Under the pieces are notes generated by a model. That model did not search any database. It was given only the letters and a program-made list of their open reading frames with translations, and had not been told where the DNA came from. The position numbers were made by a program, and so were the translations under genes. Below are positions 1 through 10,689 of a stretch of DNA of 64,000 nucleotides, one piece after another. The first letter of the stretch is position 1, and every line of letters starts with the position of its first letter. The stretch lies in NCBI GenBank assembly GCA_032433765.1, contig JAVIAB010000073.1:61960552-62024551 (forward strand). The letters run 5' to 3'. Source of the stretch: Megaustenia siamemsis (lineage: Eukaryota > Mollusca > Gastropoda > Stylommatophora > Ariophantidae).

Positions 1-181
1 ATAGACTGAACATACAAGTGTCACACTCCATGTTTCAGAGCAATGGTGTTTCATTTTGTTCCAGAAAAGTTGATTAGCTAACAGGTCTGATCACATTTCA
101 TTAGAGGCAGTCCAAAATATATGCAAACTCCTTTCCAGCAGATAGTAAATAGTGTACATGTTGATAATTATAGTAGCTTGT

Positions 182-303
182 TCTATCTATCTATCTATTG
201 ACCTTTCGAGCCGTTGCCCGCCCAAAGGGCGTAGACCAAGATACACCTTCTCATATCTGAATTTTTGTTCTAGCCGTTTTCTTTTAAAGATATTTTATCT
301 ACG
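182..303 (-). mobile_element. 3' end fragment of RTE-1 LINE
   Basis: Read on the minus strand, this stretch matches the last coding codons and the 3' UTR of the RTE-1 copy that ends at 10201, including the segment around GTCTACGCCC and the end GAAAGGTCAATAGATAG. It closes in a short GATA microsatellite, the typical tail of this family. Only about 120 bp remain, so the copy is extremely 5'-truncated. It lies directly beside the 3' end of LINE A copy 1. Confidence 0.8.
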
Positions 304-377
304 TTTCATTATCAACATCATTTTTACGATATATATATATATGGCCCTTTTCGTCTTGTCAGACGGTCTAGTGGAGG

Positions 378-2312
378 CTATTGCGTATTTTTTTGAGGTA
401 TTGTTTTTGCCGAACAGCTTCTCTCGTGGCTAATTCTACCAATGTTTGACAAACACACGCGGTCACATAATGAACAGGTCAGGCTCGCTGGTCCACAGGG
501 TTTACCATCCTTTTTCATGAGTCTCTTCTCTTCTAAGTCCTGTCTTAGAACAGTCTCAAATGTTGTTATACCGTTCCTTATACGTGCTCTCCATGATGTG
601 CGATCACTTGCCAGATGTTGCCAGTCGTTTTCACAGATGGAGAAGTCTTTCAGAGATGATTTGCTGATATCTCTATATCGTAGTTTAGGTCTGCCGATTT
701 GTCGTTTTCCGTGTTTTAGCTCGCCATATAGTATTTGCCTAGGAATGCATTTTTCTTCCATCCGTTGGACATGCCCCAGCCATCTTAGCCTTCGACTTCT
801 GAGCATCGACATGATTGTTAAGGTCTTAGCACGTTGCAGGACAGTTAAGTTGGTTATTTTGTCTTGCCATTTGATGTGCATTATTTTGCGGATACATCGC
901 ATGTGGAAGACATTTAGTCTTTTTTCCTGGTTTGAGTATGTTGTCCAGGTTTCGGATCCATATAGTAGTGTGCTAAGCACACATGTTTGATATATTAAGA
1001 GTTTAGTCTTTTGAGTTAGTTTCGTGTTGTTCCATGCCCTTTTTGTGAGTTTGCCGAAGGTCGTAGCTGCCTTACCAATTCGACAGTTTATTTCTTCATC
1101 AAGAGAGATGGTTTGCGTAACTGTGGATCCAAGATATGTAAATTTCTGTACTGATTCTAGTGGGCAGTCTTTTAGAGTAATAGATATAGGTTTGAAGTCA
1201 CCTTGATTTAGTATTACTGTCTTCTGAACATTAATTGACAGTGAAAAAGGTCGCATGCTTTATCCAGGTTGTTGATCAGCGACTGTAGGGTGGCCTCACT
1301 ATGAGCGACTAGGGCTGCATCGTCAGCAAATAAAAATTCTTTAAGTAGGGCAACATTTGTTTTGGTTTTTGCTCTTAGTCGTGCTAGGTTGAACAGTGAG
1401 CCATCTGGTCTAGTGCGAATGTAAATATCTCCTGAGCTGTTTTCGAAGGTGTAATTTAGGAGGGCAGAAAAAAATATACCAAAAAGGGTGGGGGCGAGGA
1501 CACATCCCTGTTTCACTCCTTTGTTGACTTTGAAATTCTCTGATGGACTCCCATCAAAATGGACTTTGCCATTCATGTCTTCATGGAAGGAAATTATCAG
1601 CCTAAGTAATTTAGGAGGGCAGCCTATGCCTTCTAACACCTTGTAGAGACCATCTCTGTTTACTGTGTCGAATGCCTTTGTGAGATCCACAAAGGCAATA
1701 TAGAGCGGCATATTTTGTTCCCGACATTTTTCCTGCAGTTGTCTAAGAGTGAAGATCATATCTATGGTTGATCTCCCGGGTCTGAAACCGCATTGGGACT
1801 CGGGAAGCACCCGTTCTGCAAGTCTATGCAGGCGATTAAGTACGACTCTAGCAAAAGCTTTGCCTGTTGTGCTAAGGAGAGAAATGCCTCTGTAATTTCT
1901 TGTACAGCGTTATAATCTTGGCATTTCTCATATCATGAGGTATTTCTCCGTTTCTCCAGCATTTAATTAGCAGTTTGTATAGGTGTGGAAGTAGTACGCT
2001 TAGGTTGTCCTTTAGTACATCTGTGGGAATGTTGTCATTTCCTGCAGCTTTTCCTCTTGAGAGGGCATTTATAGCGTCAGCAAGTTCGTTCATAGTAGGC
2101 TCAACATCCAGTTCAAACATTATAGGATATTTGTGTATTGATTGTGCTAGAGCTGTGTTTGCTGGTCTGTCGTCACTGTATAGATTAGAGTAGTGTTCAA
2201 CCCATCTTTGCATTTGTTGTCCCTTGTCAGTAATAGGTTCTCCAAACTTGGATTTTAGGGGGGCTAATTTTGTTATTTTTGGTCCAAGGGCCTTTTTTAT
2301 ATTGTCATGCAT
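378..2312 (-). pseudogene. LINE A reverse transcriptase, three frame-shifted pieces
   Basis: Three minus-strand frames, 1872-2312, 1214-1810 and 378-1256, follow each other through the RT fold. Visible are the GFRPGRST region, AFVDLTKAFD, GVKQGCVLAPTLF and the catalytic FADDAALVAHS, then the thumb with YGSETWT and RLRWLGHVQRM. The C-terminus has a CSLCDRVC...H...C pattern like a C2H2/CCHC finger. Against copy 2, roughly 24 bases are missing near 1890, and one A is missing from a run near 1245, which explains two of the frame breaks. The FADD site is kept but the gene cannot make a whole protein. Confidence 0.85.
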
Positions 2313-3613
2313 GGTTTTTGAGTCGCCCTGTCTGAGGCTTTCTGTATTTCAGAGCATAGATTGTTCCAGTATTCGTTTGCGCATCTTCTTGCTTCGCGTT
2401 GTAGGGTGGCTTGCGCATGTTTGAGCTGATCCTTGGTGATTTGATTGGGATTATTATTGAAGTTCAGTAGAGCCTTTTTCTTATTAGCTATTAGTGGGTC
2501 TAGTCTTGCTGCATTTTCTTCGACCCAGTCGTTCTTTGAGAACCGTTTCTGGCCGTAGGTAGATAGAGCGCAGTTATAGATGTGTGTTCTCAGGGAGCAC
2601 CAGTTGTCATCCACACTTGATGCATCTTCTACTTCTTCTACCAGTTCATCAAACTTGGATCTAAAAATGTCTTCGGTTGGTGTGGTTTTTGTCGCTGTGA
2701 TGTTGATCTTGGCTGCTGCAGGCTCTCTTGATTTGTAGATACGACTACTTCTGGCTTTGATCTTACTAATGACTAGAGCGTGGTCTGTGTTGCAGTCTGC
2801 ACTGTGATATGTTCGTGTTATTCTGATGTTATTTAAAGACTGCCTACGTGTAAGAACTAGGTCTAGTTGGTGCCAGTGACCACTTCTAGCATGATGCCAT
2901 GTTACTTTATGCTTGTGATTCACATTAAAGTATGTATTTGTTACACATAGGTGATTATTTGAGCAGAATTCTAGGAGTCGCTGGCCATTTCCGTTGATTT
3001 TTCCAATGCCGTGGTGACCTAGACATGTTGGCCAATATTGCTGATCAGATCCTGTGCGTGCATTGAAATCACCGAGTAAGTATAATAGTTCCTCTTTTGG
3101 AAGTGAGTCAATGGTCATTTGCAGTTGTTGGTAGAAGTTGTCTTTCTCTTCGTCTGATGCAGCCAACGTTGGTGCATAGGCACTAATGATGTTTATTAAT
3201 CCACTCTTCGTATGTAGCTGGAGTGTCATCAAGCGTTCAGACACTCCTTTTGGCGTGGTTATGGAGTTTATGTGTTTGTTATGTACAGCGAAGCCTACTC
3301 CATGTATACGTGGTTTTTCGGGGCTTAGGCCTTGCCAGAAAAAAGTATAGTTTTCTTCTTTTACAGAACCACAGTCTGAGAGTCTTGTTTCTTGTAGGGC
3401 AGCAATATCAACATGTAGCCTATTTAGTTCTTTATCTATGAGGGCTGTTGTTCTAATTTGTCCTTCTTTCAGTGTGCTTGTTTTAGTAAGTCCAGGGCAC
3501 ATGGTCCTTACGTTCCATGTGCCAAGTTTAAACATTGGTGCTTTCTTCCTCATTTCACTTTGCCTACTCTGCCTGGGCACAGGATATGGAGATAGTGCTT
3601 TACCCAGTCGCAC
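2297..3613 (-). pseudogene. LINE A endonuclease and linker region
   Basis: This 438-residue open frame starts with the GTWNVRT motif near residue 32 and continues with LQETRLSD, GDFNARTG and the closing DHALV motif of APE-type (exonuclease-endonuclease-phosphatase) domains. In LINEs this domain nicks genomic DNA to prime reverse transcription. The residues expected for catalysis are visible (N of WNVRT, E of QETR, D and N of GDFN, D and H near the end). A lysine- and arginine-rich linker follows. The frame closes at 2297, where the RT continues in the next frame; the break lies in the overlap 2297-2312. Confidence 0.85.
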
Positions 3614-3949
3614 TATCCCCCTCTCGACTTCGTTTCAAGGATTTCCGAAGGAGGGACAAAGTCCATACGTTCGGAATTGAAAGAAGGTGCAGGGGATGTT
3701 TACGATAGCGGCTTGTTAAACCTCTGATCAACGGCTATATACCAAGCTGAAGAAAAAAATTCCTCCATTTTGGAAAAAACCGGAAAGTAGCTTGTTAGTT
3801 AAACATATTTTTTTTAATCAAACTTTCCTTCCTACTCATGACATTATTTTTATTATGCCCTCATTCAAATTGTGATCTCTGAAAGACATACCAAGCTTGT
3901 CCAAGTAACAATTTACTGCATGGAATTACATTCTTTTCTTGCTCATTCA

Positions 3950-4830
3950 GTGGGTCTGTCTCCACATCGAAGGTTGGCTACCATGGAACGCCATTTTACT
4001 CTATCTCTTGTCTTGATGGTGCACGTTGTCGTAAGTTCACTTGTCCATTTTTTTATGTTACCAGTCCACTTTAGTCTTGAGCTGCCTCTGCCTCATCTAC
4101 CTTATACCTCTCTTCCAAGAAGACTTTTAGAAGGGTGTTATGTCTCATCACATGTATACAAAAAGTTTCAGTTATCTTTTTTCTAAATGTGTTAAGTAGT
4201 TTTTTTTTTTCATTTTCAGCTGATTCAGAACTTTCTTGTTTGCTTCTTTTCCTTCCACCCCATTCTCCCTATTTTTCTATAGATCCACATTTCAAAGGCT
4301 TCAATGTTCTGCTTCATTTTCTTATTTAATGTCCATGGTTCTGCACCATACATTGAGTAAATATAGCATTTTTCAATTCGTAGTTTTAGTTCTGATGTTA
4401 TTAGCTTTGATGTGAGTATATTTTTCATGTTAAAATTACTTTTTTGCTATTCCTATTCTTTTGTTTATCTCTGACTTACACTTTCCATCATTTGTTACAA
4501 TATGTCCAAGATAGATATATTCTTGAACTCTTTCTAAGTTCTTTCCATCTACTTCAATATCTCCGTGTAGCTCCATTTTATGTCTTTTCACTGCTAATAA
4601 TCATAGTTTTAGTCTTTTTAATACTTATTTTCAATCCATATTCTTTGCTTGTCTTGTTTATTTTGTTCACTCGTTGTAGGGCTTCTGGATTTTTTGCCAT
4701 TAGTAAGGTATCATCAGCCTACCTTACTCATCAACTTTCACTTATTAGTGAAATGCACTTCCCTAGCCTGTGGTTTTCTTTGACCTTCCTATCTGTCGTC
4801 CAGAGTTAACTCTTCTGGGAGAGTAGTCCA
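3950..4830 (-). mobile_element. Decayed LINE RT fragment
   Basis: Minus-strand translation in several frames gives the end of an RT: an ADDTLLMA catalytic motif near 4700, then MYGAEPWTLNKKM and AFEMWIYRKIGR in the 4225-4428 frame, and a basic tail with WRSMVAN-like residues near 3980. These are typical of RTE-like LINE thumbs. Stops and frameshifts are frequent. There is no endonuclease and no clear tail, so this is an old internal fragment of a family different from LINE A and RTE-1. Confidence 0.7.
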
Positions 4831-5156
4831 TCTATCTTAGTTCCTGGTGTGCTGATCTTGACTTTAGAATATAATGAGCATCAAATGACAGGACGATGGG
4901 ACGCACCAAGATGGATGCTTGTTTGCGTTTGAGTTCAGAGATTGTTTGGCCTTTTGTGGTATTGTATTTTTCAGCAGTGCTTTTCATTTCAAACTTGCAC
5001 AATTTTACAAATCGAGCACATCAGGAATCTGGTAATTAATGGCTGTGAGGGTTCAACGTGCCATTTACCAACTGCATTGAATCGGAATGTCTGTTTGATG
5101 TGTGAGGGTCTGAGGACCAGCTGTGTTACAAATGTTCGGATAATATTTACATCAAT
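4831..5156. other. No recognised feature
   Basis: This 326-bp stretch between the LINE fragment and repeat R1 shows no motif, repeat or plausible coding sense that I can identify. An open frame runs into R1 from 4942, but its first half resembles nothing I know. Confidence 0.4.
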
Positions 5157-5494
5157 CTCGGGGGCAGATGGTGCTCGTAGAACTGGGAGGGCCGACCATC
5201 TAAGGGCAGAATTCCCCTACAGAAAAGACAATCTGCTGCCTTACAGGAAGATTGGGGACAATCAAAGACTAAGGAAAGCAAACCTAAATAAAATACTGGC
5301 AGAAATAGGAAGCACTGGGCCACTGGCGCAGAACACAGTGCAACGTTTTAACGGGTGTTCAATCAGAGTGGATCTGGCAGACTCTAATTGTGATGTTCTG
5401 CCTGTGGGGGCGATCAACACACTTAACCTGACAGCTGACTTCATGTGAGAGTCTGGAATCCTACTCTGATTGAGTCCTGATCGCAGAGAGAGAG
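5157..5494 (+). repeat. Dispersed repeat R1, copy 1
   Basis: The block from GGGCAGATGGTGCTCGTAG to TCCTGATCGCAGAGAGAG recurs at 48587-48925 in the same orientation at roughly 90 percent identity, and both copies end in a (GA)n run. A microsatellite tail suggests a retroposed SINE or the 3' part of a LINE. I see no clear pol III A and B boxes. One frame stays open over most of both copies but matches no family I know. Confidence 0.7.
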
Positions 5495-5863
5495 AGAGAT
5501 ATGGAAAACAAAAATAAATTTTAAAATGACACATAAATATGAAGCGTTGATGTCATATTCAGAAGACATAAAGGCATAAGAGAAAGGATATGAGGCCAGA
5601 CACCATAAATATATCTTGGAGATTCTGCAACCAGATCTGTCTAGCCAGACTCAACCACGAGAGAAGCTGTTCAGTTCAACAGCATCCAGCATAAGACAAT
5701 ACTATTTTACCAAACTACTGACTAATCATGATTGCTTGTTATCATGATGCCAAAGGCCATTCAGATATATACAGTAATATGTGTGTGCGTGCGTGTATAA
5801 AATATAACAATATATACATATATAACACATATAATACATATATAACACATATAATACATATAT

Positions 5864-5912
<49 letters not shown>
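5495..5912. repeat. Unclassified spacer ending in an AT-rich minisatellite and (TA)n
   Basis: Bases 5495-5780 show nothing recognisable. From about 5800 there are several 19-20 bp units of the type TATAACACATATAATACA, followed by a (TA)n run at about 5868-5912. The (TA)n abuts the 3' end of LINE D and may be its tail. Confidence 0.6.
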
Positions 5913-5915
<3 letters not shown>

Positions 5916-8694
5916 TCTCCTTCTTCTTATTTCCTTCCTCATCTGCCTTTCAGCGTCGAGGGGAGATATAATTTGCTGTCTTTTGCTCTTCTGTTCGCCT
6001 CTGCTGCTGTTATGTTTCCTAGTGCTTCTAATATTCCATCGACCAATCTTTTTCGTGGTCGACTCTTGGGTCTGGTGTTCTCACAACGTTTGTTGAAGGC
6101 TCGTTGTGTTTTGTTCTTTCTGCCTTGTCACGTGGCCAAACCATTTTATCTGTTGTTTCCTTATATATTCTATGGCGGGGGCTATTCCTAGCTTTTTTCT
6201 CAGTTCTTCATTTCTGATCTTATCTCTCAGACTGTTTCCTGTCATTCGTCTAACACATTTCATCTTTGTAGAGGTTATTTTCTTATTGTTCTTGCATCTA
6301 GGGTCCAGGTCTGGCATTGGTAGAACAACGTTGGGATGAAGATTGTATTGTATAGTGCTCGTTTTGCCTCCAGAGTTATTTCCTTGTTGGACAATAGTGG
6401 TGATAACTGTCCGATGATTTGACAAGCTTTGTTGCATCTTGATTCTATCTCTACTGTTTGAGAATTATCGTTTGTCATTAGACTTCCTAGGTATTTGAAT
6501 TCCTCTACTTGTTTTAGTTGTCTGCCTTCTATAGTTATGTTGATGTTCTGTTTATTTTTCGCGACATTGATGACTTCTATTTTGTTGATGTTGATTTTCA
6601 TGTTGTATTTTGTGCCTGAGATGTTGAGTTTGTTTAAGTGTTCTTGTAGGTCTTCTATTGTTTCATGTATTAGTGCCTGATCGTCTGCAAATAAAAGCTC
6701 GTTGATCTCCTCTGTCTCTGATGAGTTGGCTAGCTTGCATATATGATCCATGTATGTAATAAACAGTAGGGGGGATAGTATGCACCCCTGTCTTACACCT
6801 GATCTAACTTCGAAGTGGTCTGTGTAGCCTGCTGCTGTTCTGACCCTGCACCTGCTGTTGACGTAGAGACTTTTAATAAGGTTGGTTAGATGTTGGCTTA
6901 CTCTGTATGTTGTTAGTATCTCCCACAGTTGTTCTCTGTTTACTCTGTCGAATGTTTTTCCTGGTCAATGAAGGCTATGTATAAGTTTTGATTGTGTTCT
7001 GTCGTTTTTTCTGCAAGCTGTTTTAATGTGAAAAGTGCGTCGGTACATCCTCTGTTTTTTCGGATAACCATTTGAGAATCGCTTAACTGTAGTTCTATTA
7101 TTGGTCTCAGCCTTTTTTTCCAAGATTTTGGCATATAGCTTTCCTACATGGCTGAGAAGAAATATACCTCTATATTAATTGCAGTCTCTTTTGCTACCTT
7201 TCTTTTTCCACATTGGTATGATGATTGCCTGTTGCCAGTCTTCTGGGCCTTGTTGTTGGTGCCATGCTGCATGAAATATTCTGTGCAGCCATTGCATTCC
7301 TGTTTCTCCTCTTGCTATTATTTCTATTGGTATGTTATCTATCCCCGGTGCTTTATTTCTTGGTGGATATTTGATTACTTCTTCGATTTCCTCTTTCATG
7401 ATGTTGGGTTCAGTATTTGTGAGTTCTGGCGTGGTTTTTGTTGTCTTATTGGTAGTTGGTATGTTTAGCAGGTCTTCAAAATATTCTTTCCATCTCTGTT
7501 GCATACATTGGTTATTTGATATTGGCTGTCCGTCTTTGTCATTTATCAGCTCGGTAGGATCATGGTTTTCTTTTCTCGCTCTTGTGGCTTTTACTGCTTT
7601 GTAGAAGTCTCTTGTGGCTGTCTTGAAGTCCCTGCTCATGTTTTGTCCGAATTCTGTCCAATTCTTTTGCTTAGCTTCTTTGATCAACATTTAACTCTTT
7701 TTTGAACTAAGGCATATTTTTCATATTTTTCTTGGTTCTTGTTCTCCCTCCAATTTTTAAACAATTTCTTCTTTTCTTTAATTGCTTCTCTGATTGTTTC
7801 ATTTCACCACGGGATGCTCTTTTTCCCTTCTCTTGTTCTTAGCTTCATTCCACAAGCTGTTTTAGAGATGTTGGTTACTGTTTCCTTAAATTGTTTCCAC
7901 TCTTCTTCTAGTGCGCATACTTCGTTAGGGAGTTTCTTGAATTCCTCTGTTAGTTTTTCTTCTAGGGTTTTCCTTGTTTCTTGATCTTTTAATTGTTTTA
8001 TTTTATTGTCTGTTCTTTTCGCTTCTTTTGTTTGTTTTCGTATATTCTCTTTATTTTTGGCTGTCTTAGTGTGATCATAACCATTTTGTGATCCGTGTCG
8101 TCTGTAATATTTGGGATTGCTCTACTCTCGGTTACTCTTTTCTTGTTCTGTTTTCTTATTAGTATAAAATCTATCTGGCTTCTGCATGTTGTGTCATTCC
8201 ATTTGTACCAGGTGTATACTTGCGACTCTCTGTGCTTGAAGAATGCGTTGGTGATAAATAAATCATTTTGATTGCATAGATCCAGCTTCCATTTTGTTTA
8301 TTTCAGCTGTTTTATCGCCAAAGGGTCCTAAGATATCACTGTTCTCACTGTTGCGTTTCCCAAGCCTTCTATTAAAATGTCCCATCACTAACATGTCGTC
8401 GCTTTCGTCAATATGTTAATGATATCACTCAGTGCGTCGTTGAGTTCTTCGCTGTCTCTTTCATTATTGTTGCATGGTGCATAGATTTGAATGTAATTTG
8501 TTTTTCGATCGTCTTCTAGTAGTTTAATTGTGATAATTCTTTCTGAATGGTATTTAATTTCTAGAATGCTCTTTGCGTGCTCTGGCTCGATGATAAAACC
8601 TACGCCATGTGTTGCTCTTTTTGTGCTGTCGACTGCTGAGAATATTTTCATGTAGTTCATGTGTGTTTTCTTTATCTGTTGTCCTTTTACTCTG

Positions 8695-8700
<6 letters not shown>
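5913..8700 (-). mobile_element. LINE D (RTE-like), 5'-truncated and broken
   Basis: The minus strand reads through a partial endonuclease, an RT and a thumb with no RNase H, as in RTE-like LINEs. The (TA)n at 5868-5912 lies where a 3' microsatellite tail is expected. The 5' end stops inside the endonuclease at 8700, exactly where the tail of LINE N begins. Frameshifts separate all the blocks. Confidence 0.8.
6081..8698 (-). pseudogene. LINE D endonuclease and RT remains
   Basis: In 5' to 3' order on the minus strand: 8388-8698 holds the middle of an APE endonuclease (HGVGFII, IQIYAPC); 7175-7690 holds the linker and RT entry (NKAPGIDNIP, WKKKG); 6940-7134 holds NRGCTDALFTLKQL and LYIAFIDQEK; 6275-6751 holds the catalytic ELLFADDQALI and the KYLGSLM region; 6081-6437 holds the end with IKWFGHVTRQ. 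The FADD site is preserved, but at least four frame breaks rule out a functional protein. Around 8090-8380 the second half of the endonuclease is readable only through frameshifts. Confidence 0.75.

Positions 8701-8754
<54 letters not shown>
8701..8754. repeat. (TA)n microsatellite, probable tail of LINE N
   Basis: An uninterrupted run of about 27 TA units lies where the minus-strand C-terminus of LINE N ends and LINE D begins. This is the expected place for the 3' tail of LINE N. Confidence 0.85.
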
Positions 8755-8758
<4 letters not shown>

Positions 8759-8939
8759 CGCCAGAATTATTTTCTATATCTGCAACGTCATTTTTAAACA
8801 ATAAATTTTACTTTTTTTTTGTAGTTCTTACAGTGGCCCATATAGTTTGGCCTGTAGTGTTGTATCTATGGACCATGAGTTTTCCTCAGTTTACTTTATT
8901 CAGTACAGTTTTGAAATATGTGTTCAGTAGTCTGAGGTG
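8755..8939 (-). pseudogene. LINE N, extreme C-terminus
   Basis: The minus strand reads a degraded LINE C-terminus, with a TEHIFQNC-like piece at the right border and residues resembling the usual end of RNase H-bearing LINEs after it. It is cut from the rest of LINE N by the RTE-1 insertion at 8940-10201, whose 12-bp duplication TAGTCTGAGGTG lies at 8928-8939 and 10202-10213. Coding sense resumes on the far side. Confidence 0.65.
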
Positions 8940-10201
8940 AAGAACAGGCTGGGTTTAGAAAAGGGAGAAGCTGTCTTGACCACATTTTCACTCTACGACT
9001 TATATTGGAGGAACACATTGAAAAGCAAAAACCTTTTGTACTTAACTTCATCGACTTCAAAAAAGCATTTGATAGTATTCATAGAGATTCTTTGTGGAAA
9101 ATTCTGAAGCAATATGGCTTACCATCAAAAATCATAAATATTATCAAAGACATGTATGATGGTTACACATGTGCAGTTCGAACAGAGGAAGGACTGAGCG
9201 AATGTTTCCCAATAGAAACTGGGGTTAAACAAGGATGTATTTTATCGCCCTTGTTATTTGGAATTGTTATGGACTTCATAATGAAGAAATGCTGCACTGG
9301 TAATAAAGGCATCGAATGGATACAAGGAGACCATTTGGAGGACCTGGACTTTGCTGATGACATAGTTCTCATCAGCAATCAGATAAAAACGATGCAGGAA
9401 AACACAAATGAACTATCATCAATAGCCAGCAAAATTGGGCTTGAGGTCAATCATGAAAAGACTAAAGTCATGAAAAGTTTAATTCCAACAAGTGACAAAA
9501 TATACATGGAAAACAAACCAGTAGAAGAGATCGATCACTTCATCTATCTTGGAAGTCACATTGATCGAGAAGGGGATACGAGCAAAGAAATTAGAATCAG
9601 ACTGGCTAAAGCAGCAATGTCTTTCAGAAGCCTTGAAAAGTTGTGGAAATCAAAACTCATTAGCACAAACACAAAACTTAGGCTATTCAAATCAAATGTA
9701 CTATCAACCCTTACGTATGCGTGTGAAAGCTGGAAAACAACAAGAGATATAGAAACAAAGTTGAACGCATTCGAAAATAAATGTCTAAGGAAAATACTTG
9801 GTATAGAATGGAACGAATTCAAAACAAACGAGGAAATTAGAGAAATCGCCAATCAACCACTAATATCTTCAGTAATAAAGAAAAGACGATGGTCATACGT
9901 TGGACATGTGATGAGAAGAGATAATAATCGAATAGCAAAGCAAGCCCTCATATGGGAAACAACAGGTAAAAGAAAAAGAGGAAGACCCAGGGAGACACTG
10001 AGAAGAACATTGATGAGAGAGGCAAGAGCAGCAGGAATCGGCTCCCTCAATGAGATAGAACTGCTTGCACAGAACAGAGACAGATGGCGAGATTTGATAA
10101 AATATCTTTAAAAGAAAACTGCTAGAACAAAAATTCATATAGGAGAAGGTGTATCTTGGTCTACGCCCTATGGGCCGGTTACGGCTCGAAAGGTCAATAG
10201 A
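8940..10201 (+). mobile_element. RTE-1 LINE copy, 5'-truncated, with target-site duplication
   Basis: The insertion is bounded by the 12-bp direct repeat TAGTCTGAGGTG (8928-8939 and 10202-10213). It begins inside the RT and runs through the stop at 10111 and a ~90-bp 3' UTR to the end GGTCAATAGATAG. The 3' UTR recurs at 182-303 (minus) and 60140-60241. The clean duplication and open frame point to a fairly young insertion. It splits the C-terminal end of LINE N. Confidence 0.9.
8942..10111 (+). CDS. RTE-1 reverse transcriptase, N-terminally truncated
   Basis: An uninterrupted frame of about 389 residues enters at the EQAGFRKGRS block of an RT. It carries NFIDFKKAFDSIHR (first catalytic Asp), GVKQGCILSPLLFG and LDFADDIVLIS (the catalytic Asp pair), then a thumb with YLGSHIDREGD, ACESWKTTRDIET and the RTE-like ending RWSYVGHVMRR...GRPRETLRR. 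There is no stop before 10111. The endonuclease and the first part of the RT are missing, and no start codon belongs to it, so it is a dead but well-preserved remnant. The same C-terminus is found at 59968-60138. Confidence 0.9.
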   Translation, partial: EQAGFRKGRSCLDHIFTLRLILEEHIEKQKPFVLNFIDFKKAFDSIHRDSLWKILKQYGLPSKIINIIKDMYDGYTCAVRTEEGLSECFPIETGVKQGCILSPLLFGIVMDFIMKKCCTGNKGIEWIQGDHLEDLDFADDIVLISNQIKTMQENTNELSSIASKIGLEVNHEKTKVMKSLIPTSDKIYMENKPVEEIDHFIYLGSHIDREGDTSKEIRIRLAKAAMSFRSLEKLWKSKLISTNTKLRLFKSNVLSTLTYACESWKTTRDIETKLNAFENKCLRKILGIEWNEFKTNEEIREIANQPLISSVIKKRRWSYVGHVMRRDNNRIAKQALIWETTGKRKRGRPRETLRRTLMREARAAGIGSLNEIELLAQNRDRWRDLIKYL

Positions 10202-10689
10202 TAGTCTGAGGTGCCTGTTCATGTAGCTGAGGTGCCATTTTTAAATTATGTATACATGTGACAATGGAGTCATTTAATCCTGTTCTGAGGTGTATAATGA
10301 TGATAACTTGCTCCCATCTATTTCACATTATGGTAGAAATCTTGATTTGGGGCGAGGGGATCTTCTGATTGATTTAAATATCTGATTCTTCAGATGGTTT
10401 ATAACTGGTGCATTCGGTTGTTCGCCTGCTGCACCTTCCTTTGCTCGCTGGTCTGCTTTCTTATTTCCTGATTTTCTACAGAGAGATGGGATTCACTGCA
10501 GGATGACCTTGTGATGCTTACAGAGCTCAGTCAATAAGGTCTGCCGAAGTGGTGATTTTCTGGATTGCAATGCCCGTGTGCTGTTCCTGCATCTGTCAAA
10601 CTGTTCTGCAGTTTTTCTATTGCCAATTTTTTTTTTATTTGAATTGCTGCATCATAATTGTGACAGTATTTCCCTGTTGCTATTCCATT
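10202..10689 (-). pseudogene. LINE N, RNase H domain (3' half)
   Basis: The minus strand gives the second half of an RNase H domain: a KYCHNYDA-like stretch around the catalytic Glu position (here Ala), an NSLTDAGTAHG block where the next Asp normally lies, a decayed QWIPSHCG-like block and GNKKADQRAKEGAA. A tail with IIRLRTGLN follows. The domain continues at 13866 beyond the inserted I-group LINE, and the 9-bp duplication TATTCCATT marks both borders. Several stops and frameshifts are present. Confidence 0.75.

Larger units (their letters stand above)
330..3694 (-). mobile_element. LINE A copy 1 (APE-type non-LTR retrotransposon, broken)
   Basis: On the minus strand this reads as an endonuclease followed by a reverse transcriptase and a small C-terminal zinc-finger-like motif. 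A second copy at 41547-46041 is about 90 percent similar and fixes the borders: homology starts near 3694 in the 5' UTR and ends at the ATATATGGCCC motif near 330. The coding region is broken by at least three frameshifts (near 2305, 1890 and 1245), so the copy is dead. The layout (endonuclease, RT, no RNase H) fits an RTE-like or related APE LINE; the exact clade is not decided. Confidence 0.85.

Noticed and set aside
442..990. Plus-strand frames over LINE A (442-990 and 41649-42197)
   Set aside because: They mirror the RT thumb on the minus strand and are similar to each other only because the LINE copies are.
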